Origin: Calliopum simillimum | Lineage: Eukaryota; Arthropoda; Insecta; Diptera; Lauxaniidae | Assembly (NCBI GenBank): GCA_951812925.1 | Contig: OX638370.1 | Span: forward strand, 23,489,964 to 23,553,963 | Direction: 5' to 3' | DNA: 64,000 bases | Shown here: in pieces, positions 54,340 to 64,000 of the stretch | How positions within the stretch are numbered: the stretch's first letter is position 1 | How the letters are laid out: each line of letters starts with the position of its first letter | Program-made: the position numbers and the translations under genes | Notes under the pieces: model-generated | Database searches by the model: none | What the model was told of the DNA's origin: nothing | Seen by the model: the letters and a program-made list of their open reading frames with translations, nothing else

Positions 54340-55881
54340 CAAAATGTGCAAAATTATACAATGCGGATTTCAGAATTCTATAGCAAGTGAAGTTGCAAAG
54401 AACCTACTCAGTCAGTCAGTCACTCTGTCAAAAAAGGCAAAAAAGTATTAAACAGCAACAACATTTTTTGTTGCTAAGACTCTACCACCAACGAAATTCA
54501 CCAACACTTGCCGCTATGTGTTGGTTGGTTGCCATGCGATTGTTGTGTGTGCTTTTTCATGTAAATACCAACCGTTTAGGTTTCGCTTATTCGTTAGATA
54601 TGGGAAAATGGGAACTAAACTTAACTTTGTTTGTTTTACTGTTGATGAGATTATTTAATTGTAATTGGTGTTATTCATTATTGACTGTATGTATGATTAA
54701 CAAAGGTAATCTAAAAAGCAAATAAGATACATATTAATTTAATTAACTAGAAATACCTATGGCATTAATTTCGATACATACTTTCTTTTAAAAGATTTTT
54801 ATTCATTAAAATTTTTTTATGGAAATTTGTTTTTAAAAAATAAACCTACAAAATTAACCAACTGACTTCCAACAGTATGGCGTCAACAGCGAAACATTAT
54901 TATTGTCGTTGCTTCTACTACCGATGATGATGATGTTACCTCCTGTTGATCCTTAGGGAACAGTTCAACACTTACAACAGAAAAAGTTTTATTTCAGTGT
55001 GTGTGGTCCAGTCTGTTGATGTTGTTTTCTTCTTTGGTGGTTGTTGCAGGCGTCAGAGAAATCCTTCGTAACAACATAATGCCCAAAGGTGTTTTTGGTT
55101 TTGTATTTCATTGGTTAAAAACAGTGGGACGTAATTATTTTGTTTCTTTGTAAGTTCGAAAATAATGTTGTTTTCCTCTATTTCGTTAATTCTAAATTTG
55201 AGGCACACAAATGGGTCGATATGCCATCAGTCTCGAAAGTTTTATAGGGCATATCCGAAAATAATCTTCCCTCATATGAAACAGGTTTTTAGGAAATTTT
55301 TTCTTCACATTCTATAACCGAATGTGGCGGCATATATTCCTAGACGTGCAATATGAAATTCTCAAAAGGTGAACAAGAAAATTTTGACATGAGGGGCTGA
55401 CGGGATGTCGTTTAACCTGAAAATTTCGACTAATATACGGGAGAGCTCACATTTCAGAAGTAGTAGATATGTTACGGGCATCTTTCCAAATAATCTCCAG
55501 TAAAATTCAGAAAAATAGTGTATGGGTCACGCTGAGGGAATGGGTTAAAAAGCCTAAATCGCTCATTCCTTAATGAAAAATAAATCGACTTTGTTTAATA
55601 GGTTTTTTTGATTGAAGTACCCCATGTCGAGCAAAAAACCAAAAACAAAAAAATTCACACATCACCAAAAATCGCATTTTTTACCCAAAATTTTGCGTTT
55701 CTTACTCGGCATGGGGGGGTTTAAATTAAAAAAAAAAAACATTATAGGCAAAGTTGATTTATTTTTCATCAAGGAATTTGGGAAGAAGGGAAGATTTTCG
55801 GATAAGCCCATGTATGTTGGGATTTGCATGGAAGTTTTTCATTTGCGAAAGCCTAAATGTATATAATAGGCATCATGGAAG
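54340..55881. other. Intergenic DNA, nothing firm
   Basis: The 112-codon frame at 54387-54725 and the frames at 55612-55945 have no recognised motif. A (GAT)n run lies near 54925. Confidence 0.3.
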
Positions 55882-55889
55882 ATCTATAT

Positions 55890-57733
55890 TAGAGCGCCCA
55901 TATGTGCGTAATTCTGATTTTGCTTGCTCCCCGTCCATTTCCTGAAATTAGAGGTCAAAAAAATAAGATCTCAATAAAAAATTTGGAATCGGTAATGGAA
56001 AAAACCCAGCCGATTTTCGATCAAAGGTCGAAAAATTGACTAAAAAAAGGCAAGTCGCTTTGACTGCTCGTTACTTCAAAACTACTGATTTTTTCAAAAT
56101 ATTTTCAAGACAACTTTTGTAGAGCATGACTAGGTCAACATTATCTTCTTAAAAGTTTTCGTCCAAAAATTAAATTTGTTGCTGTTTCGGTACAAAAATT
56201 TAAATTTTTTAAGAAAATTTTCATGACTTTTTTTCTATAAATTGGTTTTTTGTAATTATTAAAGGGTGGAATATTTGTTGTGGAATTCTTATGTTGCAGG
56301 GAATTAATGTTGATTAATTTGAAAGAAGAATTATTAAAAAATATTAGTTTTTGAGAAATGGAGCCCGTTTCAAAGTTAAGAAAAAAAATTTATTTTTTTA
56401 TTTTTTTTTTCTTAGTTTTTAATTTGGTAAGTAACCATTTCGGTAGTCATATTTTCTAAACTAATTTGGGATCGCTGAACACGAAAGTAGCATTTATTTT
56501 CGTTTTAGTGAGTTTTTGGGCTGTTCCAGCAGAGATAATCGAAAATTTGAAACTTCGTGCACGTAGCCCAGAAAAATATTTAAATCAAGTTGTCGTGAAA
56601 TGCACAAAGATTTGAAATTCACGCGAGCATTTACTGAATATGAAAAAAGTTTTCAAAATCGGTTCATGGCATGGTTCATGGTCGAAAAACGGTATTTTAA
56701 AAAAACGACTACAAACCATAACCAAAATAGTCATTTTAGATGTATTTATTAATACTGAATTCGAAATTGGACGCGAAATTGCTGTATCACTTATGGTTTG
56801 TGAGATATTTCACCTCTAATGTTCAAAAAACACGATTTTTGAGGTTGTGTAGAACACGTAAAAAATTGTTTTGGTCTTTTCTATTAAATGCGTCATTTAG
56901 TACAGTTCTTCTTCTTTAAAATGAGTTACAGAATGGTCTTGTATGATTTTTCTTTAAAAAGTTATGACCATTTCAAAATAACATTATAAAAGATATAGTA
57001 ATATGGCAATTGCTATAGAGAATCCACACGTGATTTTTTAACTTTCATGGTGTAATTTTAAAATGGTCATAACTTTTTGAAAAAAAGTCGCTCAAACCCA
57101 TTTTATAGCTCATTTTGAAGGAAAAAAGCAGTTCTAAATGATGCATTTAATCACAACTAGCAATGCATTCTCTTGCATCCCATAAAGTATCGATTAAAAG
57201 AAAAAAATTAAAATACTTATTTTTTTCCAACATTGAGACCGGCTCCATACCTTAAAACTTAATATTTTTAAATTATTTTTTTTTTTGTTGAATTAATCAA
57301 CATTTAATCTCCTGCAATATAAGAATTCCAGAACATATAATCCTCCCTTTTATAATTACAAAAAACCAATTTATAGAAAAAAAGTCATGAAAATTTTCTT
57401 AAAAAATTTAAATTTTTGTACCGAAACAGCAACAAATTTAATTTTTGGACCAAAACTTTTAAGAAGATAATGTTGACCTAGTCATGCTTTACAAAAGTTG
57501 TCTTGACAATATTTTGAAAAAATCAATAGTTTTGAAGTAACGGGCAGTCAAAGCGACTTGTCTTTTTTTAGTTAATTTTTCGGCCTTTGATCGAAAACCG
57601 GCTGGGATTTTTCCACTACCGATTCCAAATCTTTTATTGAGATCTTATTTTTTTGACCTCTAATTTCAGGAAATGGACGGGGAGCAAACAAATTCACAAC
57701 TTTGCACATTTCATATATCTTGTGGGCGCTCTA
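55890..57733. mobile_element. 1844-bp palindromic element with 8-bp target duplication
   Basis: The ends are TAGAGCGCCCA and its complement. The exact flank ATCTATAT occurs at 55882-55889 and 57734-57741. The arms stay similar almost to the centre near 56810, including GGAAATGGACGGGGAGCAA and TAATGTTGACCTAGTCATGC blocks. No transposase is left. An 8-bp duplication and TAGAG end resemble the hAT-like MITE at 50474. Confidence 0.85.
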
Positions 57734-57809
57734 ATCTATATACTCTCGATATAGTACTTACAGAGGCTAACTGCTATTCGAGTTTATTTTATCAAACGTT
57801 TCCAACGGC

Positions 57810-58300
57810 AGCAAGAGATTTTTTTTGACAGTGAATGTCATAAGCGGGAAAATTAAAGTTGTTTCTTCCTTTTCTTCTTAATCACACATTTTCTGAGATC
57901 CGATTTTGATCAGAGTAAGAATTGAATCCATTTTCAGGTGCGACTTTCGATAATGAACACTAAATTCAAATGAAGTTTCGGTAAATCGGATGGAAACCGA
58001 AAGCAAATTTTACATATTTGTTGAAATACCATTTTGATTCCATTTTATTTGTCGCATTGCAGAGCACTGAAGATTGATTTAATTCCGATTCCTAAATGAT
58101 TCGGATTTCAGAACATGCCTGAATATTTTCTTCCCTTTGTTTTTGTTTTTAAATGACATTTTATGCCAATGTGCAAAGTAAATAGATCCCACTGGTTCGA
58201 AAATAACCAAAATTGGCCCTGTTGAGATTTATACGAAGATTTTAAATAAATCTCGACAGAAGTAGATTTATTTTTGTATGGCAAATAACCAATAAAGTTT
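57810..58300 (-). repeat. MITE family M2, copy 3, interrupted
   Basis: Read on the minus strand, CATACAAAAATAAATCTAC (near 58280) and ATTTTCCCGCTTATGACATT (near 57850) follow the order of copies 1 and 2. The middle is split by a family M1 MITE at 57886-58121. Confidence 0.7.
57886..58121. repeat. MITE family M1, nested copy
   Basis: The right end, TCGGATTTCAGAACATGCCTG in part, and the left end, TTCTGAGATCCGAT, are inverted. The inner GTTTCGGTAAATCGGA matches 3140-3370. It lies inside an M2 copy and is therefore the younger insertion. Confidence 0.75.
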
Positions 58301-59939
58301 ATCGTCATTCCCTTAAGCGGAAGACACAAGGAAATGTGGTAAACCAAAATAAAAGTAGAAGACGCCACTGCAGAAGGACAACTCAATAATCGGGAAAGTA
58401 TTGGACGATAATCGGAGTTACCGCAAAATAAAAAAAAAAAATACAATATGAAGATATTTTATGTATTTTGGTTTAACTCTAATAAGTTTTAGTACTTAAT
58501 CTGCAGATTTAGATAACTCGCCTCTATTTCGCGTTTGTGAATATGGGTGTAATAGTTTTACATGCTACTAATATCCAACTGCTTTGGAATGTTTGGCCAA
58601 GAACATAAGCTCTAATACAATTTCAATCCCCGATGACTTGTTGTTTTATGTTGTGTTATTTCTGTCCGATTTTTGACTCGGACAAGAAGAGAACGAAAAA
58701 CTAGGGTTGTCAATGAAATAGAATTTTGTAGTGCACACTACAACTGCTGAACTGAATTGAACTGGAACAAATCAAACATTTATGACATTTGCACGTGACA
58801 CTGAACTGAAGTATTTGATAAATAGCAAGTGGGTAAAAGACATAACATCTTGAAATGAAATGTTGGATTGCACTTTGTTGTCCCACTGTATTCGCAGTGT
58901 CGGTTATGCAAATATTTTATTTAACACAACAGATAATACATTTACATAAATACAAATACAAACAACTGTGCTGGTCCAGTGTTGGTCATAAGTTCTAGGT
59001 TAAAAAAGGATCAACTCTAAAGGGGTGATTAAAACATATAAAAATTCATATTTTAATAACCACTAAATGAGGTTAGTTTTGTTTTTTATTACATATTTAT
59101 CTACTGCTTTGGTCACATATTAAACTAATGGTTTTAAAAGTGTTTTACGAGCATTTTTAATTAAACTTATTAGCGTTAAATTTGCAAAAATATTAAGGGA
59201 GAGATTTTGTTCTGTAAATGATTTTGAAAATTTTATTAAGTACTCGTACATATCTAAATATTTAAATCATAAACTTATTATTTTATTAAAGCACCACCAA
59301 TGAACCCTTTCCTGTCCTGTCCTGTCTCTGTTATTGAACTTTCATTTTTATCTGAGAAACTCCTGTCATAAATCTTGAAAACCTTATTTCTCCCTAGGCT
59401 ATATTTTTCTTTTCACTAGCAATTATTTCCAACTTCTGCAAACTAATTGCAACCATTTTCCTTACAATATATTCATAGTCATATGCTTGGCGCCAGGCAT
59501 AAACTGGCAGTTAAGTGCGATAGAGTTGCCAAGATGTCATAACATTATTTATCCATATTCTAAGATTTTGGTTAGTTTACATGAGGCTCGTCCACTATAA
59601 CAAACTTTGAGTCTGTATCATTTGAATCAATATGACACTTTGATATTCTTAGACAATTTTTATTTCTTTAAGTTTTCGCTGAGATTTGTAGAGAAATCAA
59701 GTTTTTAAATATATATAATCTGGATTTCTCAAAATATTTCAGAGATCAAGGAACGGTTGATAATGTCGAATTTTATAGCAAAACCACTCCGTCGGGAAAT
59801 ACGATCATTACAAAAGTTTTCTGGAATACATGTGATGTACTCCATATTGATGGCAAAAAGGAAGGAATGACTATCGGCAAATATTATTAAAACCTTTTAA
59901 TGAAGTTTTGGAATAAAAGCTTTCATATTTGAGTCGTTC
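58301..59939. other. Intergenic DNA, nothing recognised
   Basis: No gene or defined repeat is seen. A short CTGTCCTGTCCTGTC run lies near 59311. Confidence 0.35.
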
Positions 59940-60951
59940 AGAAACCAATGCGGTTAAGTCCAAAAAATATTAATTGAGAAAATTTGAGTTTTCAAATATT
60001 TTTGTTTTTATACCCTACACCCAGGGTATATTCACTTTGTCCTTCCGTTTGTAACGCAGAGAAGGAAGCGAGGCAGATATGGAAAAGTATATATATTCTT
60101 GATCAGCGTCACCTCCTGAGTCGATATAGCCATGTCCGCCTGTCTGGCTGGCTGGCTGGGTGGCTGGCTGGCTGGGTAACGGGTGTGTGTGGATATACAT
60201 TTTTTGGGAAAACTAAGCAAGATAATTCAATGAAATTTGGAACACAGCCTCCGTCGTCAAAGTTAGCTCGGGGGATTGAAAATGAGCGAAATCGGTCAAC
60301 GGACACGCCTACCGCCCATACAAAAAATATCTTCAAAATGCAAATTTTGGAGTATTTCACAACAATGCAATCAAAATACACATAAATACTACGAATTGTC
60401 AGCGCAAGCTCTGAGAAAAAGCTGGTCGAATTCGAACAAGAGGGCGTGGTACCTCTCATATAAGCAAAAGCTTCAAAACGCTGTACTGAAAGCGTTTTTT
60501 GAGATAATCAAACTAGATTTGACTCGGACACTAAAAACTATAAATGCAAGCTTTAAGCTAAAACTGGGTAAAATCGGACAAGAGGGCGTGGCAAAAGCTT
60601 CAAAACGCTATTTTAAGATAATCCAACCAAATTTCACTTAAATACTAAGAACTATAAATGCAAACTCTGGGAAAAAACTGGGTGAATTTGTAGGGCGTGG
60701 CACCTCCCATATTAGCAAAATTTTCAAAATACTGCTGTGTAGGGTATTAAATGTTTGGCCAGGCCAAAGGTTACACCCTTACTAGTTAAAATTCTTCTGA
60801 AATTATATTACAAAATATTCAGAGGCTATTTAAAAAAAGGGCTGTTTGACCTAAAAAAAATTAAGGAAACGAATAAATCCTTTAATAACTGAGAGGAATA
60901 TTATTTATTCCACTATGGTATGTAAAAAATTTACTTAACCGCATTGGCTTC
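59940..60951. repeat. Inverted-repeat element carrying a mini-me-like copy
   Basis: AAACCAATGCGGTTAAGTCC on the left pairs with ACTTAACCGCATTGGCTT on the right. The mini-me-like repeat at 60009-60786 takes up most of the interior, so it appears to have inserted into this element. Confidence 0.6.
60009..60786 (+). repeat. mini-me-like repeat, second plus-strand copy
   Basis: It has the same start, core and end as 52424-53554, but the (GGCT) run is short and broken by GGGT. The GGGCGTGGCACC tandem part has fewer, partly deleted units (near 60441, 60584 and 60695). Confidence 0.75.
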
Positions 60952-61379
60952 TGGGCGACAAATTTGTCGAGATAAAAGTTTTTATAGTCGGGAAAAAAGC
61001 TTTGCGAATTTTCGTGAATACGAAAACGGAATTAAAAATTTTTAAGTCAAATTTTAAATCAGATCACATTTTGTAGTATTTAGCAATTGTTTTCGATGAA
61101 TTTGGAAAATGTGGTGGACAAAGGAACATGTCGTATGTTGAATTGCTTAAAAGATCCTATCATCGTAATGACACCGAAAAAAATACATAGGTCACGCACG
61201 GTTAAAACCATCAACGAAAGCTTGCCTCAAAACGCCTTAAAACGATACCTGAAAAAAGAAAATGTTCGAAAGAACTTAAGGCAGAATTTTGGCCCTTTTG
61301 CTAAAACAGACAATAAAACACAAATGAAAGGCGCATAAATTTAAAAATCGGCATTTTCGTCAAAAGAAATGTACACAGA
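60952..61379. other. Intergenic DNA with an 83-codon frame
   Basis: The plus frame at 61087-61338 is Lys- and Asn-rich and has no known motif. It is probably chance. Confidence 0.25.
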
Positions 61380-61965
61380 GCGAAGGAAAAACCACGTTCG
61401 TGAGTGTTTTGACTACGTTTCGTTGCTGATTTGGCTTTAACAACGCTCCAAGCTCATATTTGTATGGTGCGTTGCTAAATCACTCACAAACGTGGTTGAA
61501 ACTTATTCAACAATGCTGGTTGCCAAGCGTTGTTAAATCCAAATCAGCAACGAAACGTAGTCAAAACACCACGAAACGTAGTAAAATCCAAAACAGCTAC
61601 GAAACGTAGTTAAAACACTCACGAGACATAGTTAAATCCAAATCAGTTCATTTCAGTCAGCTTCACAATAATGATGCCCGTAGCTGAGTTGCTAACGTCC
61701 GCAGCTTTCACACGACAGGTTCCAGGTTCAAATCTCCCCAATATCAAAACAAAAAAAATTTTATTTAAAGCATATTGAAGTTAAAAAAGAAAATAATGTC
61801 ACTTTTCATTGTCGTTGACAGGAAAAAATGAATTCAAAAATTTTTTTTTCTTTTGTATTTTATTTAGCAACGCGCGTTGTTGAATCACTCACAAACGTAG
61901 TTGAAACAGATTAAGCAACGCGCGAAGTTAAAACTGCCACAAACGAGCCATGCCCAAAGTTTGGG
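61380..61965. repeat. Repeat cluster with CAACGAAACGTAGT motif and tRNA-like unit
   Basis: CCACGTTCGTGAGTGTTTTG at 61390 and its inverse near 61550 bound a hairpin. CGAAACGTAGT recurs at least three times to 61615. At 61680-61735 the plus strand has TAGCTGAGTTGC (A-box-like) and GGTTCAAATCT (B-box-like) at tRNA spacing. CACTCACAAACGT is repeated again near 61888. Confidence 0.5.
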
Positions 61966-62149
61966 TCGCCCCGTGGTTGAAATAACTACGTTTCTGCCAC
62001 TTTTTACAATGTTGTTTTCTCTGTTTATGTTTTAAGCTGAGGCCAGGCATTTATCGTACGATCCGAAACTAATATCTAAAATGCTAGATTTGATTGACTA
62101 GCTGACCGAATTAAAATCATCATCCTGTCCAAACTGTTTCTCATATAAA

Positions 62150-62445
62150 TGTGAAATGAGTGAATGTGATTTACCATACAAAAAATAAATCTACTTCTAA
62201 TGAGATTTACTTTAAATCTTTGTATGAACCTCAGCACGGCTACCGATTTTGCCTTTTTCGACCAATTTTGAAATGTCATTAAAAAAATGCCAATGAAAGA
62301 TAAATATTAAAAAGAAAAGGAAGAACAATTTTCATTTTCCCGGTTATGACATTTATTGTCAAAAATAAATCCTTTTCGGCCGGTGGAGTCCAGTAGGATT
62401 TAACAATTAGTTTTATAAATCTCGTCCCAGCTAAATTTCTGTTGA
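62150..62445. repeat. MITE family M2, copy 4
   Basis: CATACAAAAAATAAATCTAC, TTTTCATTTTCCCGGTTATG and ATAAATCTCGTCCCAGCTAA follow the order of the other copies. The left terminus is not recognisable. Confidence 0.65.
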
Positions 62446-64000
62446 AAACATAGTGTAAGAGTGTAGAAGCCGCAAGCTTGATGAATAGTTAGAGCAAGGT
62501 TGGCAACTCTGTTCGCGCCAATGATGAAAACACCGCTCGCTCTCTCTCACACGCACACACATAAAAACCGGAAGTTTTTGCAAACGCGTTGGAGTATGAA
62601 ATAAACACTTTGTGCTTTTGAGAGTAACGCGCCAAACACACAAAACCTCAAAAAACAAAAAAAAAAAACGCAAAAAACAGACGACAAAATGGGGAACAAA
62701 ACGACAATGACGATCATAAAAATGAAACTTTTTGTGCGATGCACACGCGTATGCAACACTGGCGACAGTGTGTGACTTAAGTCGCTTGGGATTTATTGTG
62801 CAATATTGTGGATGTGTGTGCTGCAGTGCACCACAAATGTGCGATTGTGTATGTGATGAGTTAGGAAAATATGCGGTTTTCCAGGGAATTTCTTTGTCTT
62901 TAACCAACAAAACAGCAACAACGACTACTTGCACAAGAAGAAAAAGGTAAAAGTTGGCGTAAAGAAAACTTTGGTGCGGAAATATGAGCAACATTTTGGT
63001 TTTTTATTGTAATTTTAATATTAAAAACAACTAAGTGCATACGTTGCTTTTTTGATTTTTATGAAAGTTAAGCCATGAAGTGTCTAAATAGTTGGACATA
63101 TAGCTAAGGGAAGACTAGAATGTTCGTATAAAGCACAATAAAACTTCTACATCACTGCAAGAAAATCGAGAAGGCTTGTACGTTCGTTGGTTTGTGTTGC
63201 CTAAACCAACGAGAATATTATAATCATCGCCGCCGGTGGGTATAGTGCTTGTTGGATTGCAGTTTAGTTATACAAGCAGTTTGATTGCAGTGCAGTAAAG
63301 TTGAAGTGTGCTTTGTTCAGTTAAGTAGAGATGATTTTGTGTTAAATACAGTGCATTGTTGTGTACTCAATTATTATTAGCTAAAATAAAGACATTTTAA
63401 TTGATAAAGATTACACTGTGTAGTAAAATTAACTTTTCGCATGTAACAAAAGTAGTAACCCATGATTTTTATAGAATTTTGCTGATGACAAATGATAAAT
63501 CACTTCCAAATTTTTGAGAAAATCGGTGTCAAAATGTAAAAATAGCTTTTTCTGTGCTTTAAAATAAGACATGCAATTCAATACACAAATTTAGATTACC
63601 GTCAACGAATATCGTCCAAGAAAATAAGTTTTTAAGTCTATTCAACCCTCAACCCTCAAACTGTTTACATTTTGATATATATGTGTACTCCGGATGTACT
63701 AAGTACTTAATCTCTTTAAAATGTTTATTAAATTCTGGCATTTTTTTGTCCAATTTAACTATATAAACTCGAAAAATAACAAAATTATCCAAAAATGCCG
63801 CAGGTTGAATATCAACAACAACAACTGCTCCGGCTCCATAACAAAAAACAAACAAATATATAGGTGACAACAAAAACAGTTTTGTTAAAAAAACAAAAAC
63901 ATTATCAGGACAGACAGGATAAAAAAAAAAAATCACAAAATCTATCGCAGCAGTAACAACAACTGCAAGCAACAAAAAAAGCAACAAAAACAAATTTACT
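62446..64000. promoter_or_regulatory. Possible promoter and 5' leader region of a gene to the right
   Basis: 62480-62960 is less AT-rich and has CGCTCGCTCTCTCTCACACG, common in insect promoters. AAGAAAAAG|GTAAAAG near 62940 could be a splice donor, and TGTTCAGTTAAG near 63316 resembles an initiator. No coding exon is visible. The 187-codon minus frame here is low-complexity and unlikely to be a gene. Orientation is a guess. Confidence 0.25.

Noticed and set aside
62431..62994. 187-codon minus-strand frame
   Set aside because: Low-complexity Phe/Cys/Val/Ser composition over CA/TG-rich promoter-like DNA, with no motif.

Overview
The window reads as AT-rich nuclear DNA of a higher fly (Diptera, Brachycera). 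The evidence is five standard eukaryotic tRNA genes, short-exon genes with GT-AG introns, mariner and hAT relics, and repeats of the kind called mini-me in flies. A tephritid-like fly would fit, but the species cannot be fixed from the sequence alone. Most of the 64 kb is intron or intergenic DNA filled with transposon remnants. Most open frames in it are chance frames, or mirror frames created by palindromes.

One host gene can be assembled in full: four exons on the + strand from 12335 to 23815, coding for 531 residues. It has an N-terminal tail, a helix-turn-helix region and a DDE_Tnp_4 (PIF/Harbinger/ISL2EU-like) nuclease fold. Two of the three expected catalytic acids appear replaced, so it looks like a domesticated, catalytically dead transposase. 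Its introns hold many mobile elements, among them two internally deleted mariners with clean TA duplications. A weaker gene signal is a candidate last coding exon at 940-1043.

The most striking item is a complete type I hammerhead ribozyme core on the minus strand at 12752-12798, inside intron 1. It lies in a repeat family that has a second, head-to-head copy at 13151-13370. The plus-strand half of that second copy begins exactly at the base that would be the 5' end of the ribozyme cleavage product. A tRNA-like unit with A and B boxes lies just upstream of the ribozyme on the same strand.

Layout: 0-12 kb holds MITEs, a tRNA-like repeat unit, a hAT element carrying RNase H debris, a broken mariner split by a large palindrome, and a fold-back family. 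12-24.5 kb is the domesticated gene and its introns. 25-41 kb holds MITE copies, an inverted minisatellite array, a 1.5 kb terminal-inverted-repeat element, a mini-me-like copy and a 5'-truncated RTE-like retrotransposon with a target duplication and (ATAC)n tail. 44-54.3 kb holds the tRNA genes (Asp, two Met, two Ala), a small Mutator-like element with a 9-bp target duplication, an element with GGGGCTAGTGTGGAC repeats, and a mini-me-like copy with a ~141-bp tandem array. 55.9-57.7 kb is a 1.84-kb near-palindrome with an 8-bp target duplication. The rest holds nested MITEs, a second mini-me-like copy and a possible promoter near 62.5-63.4 kb.
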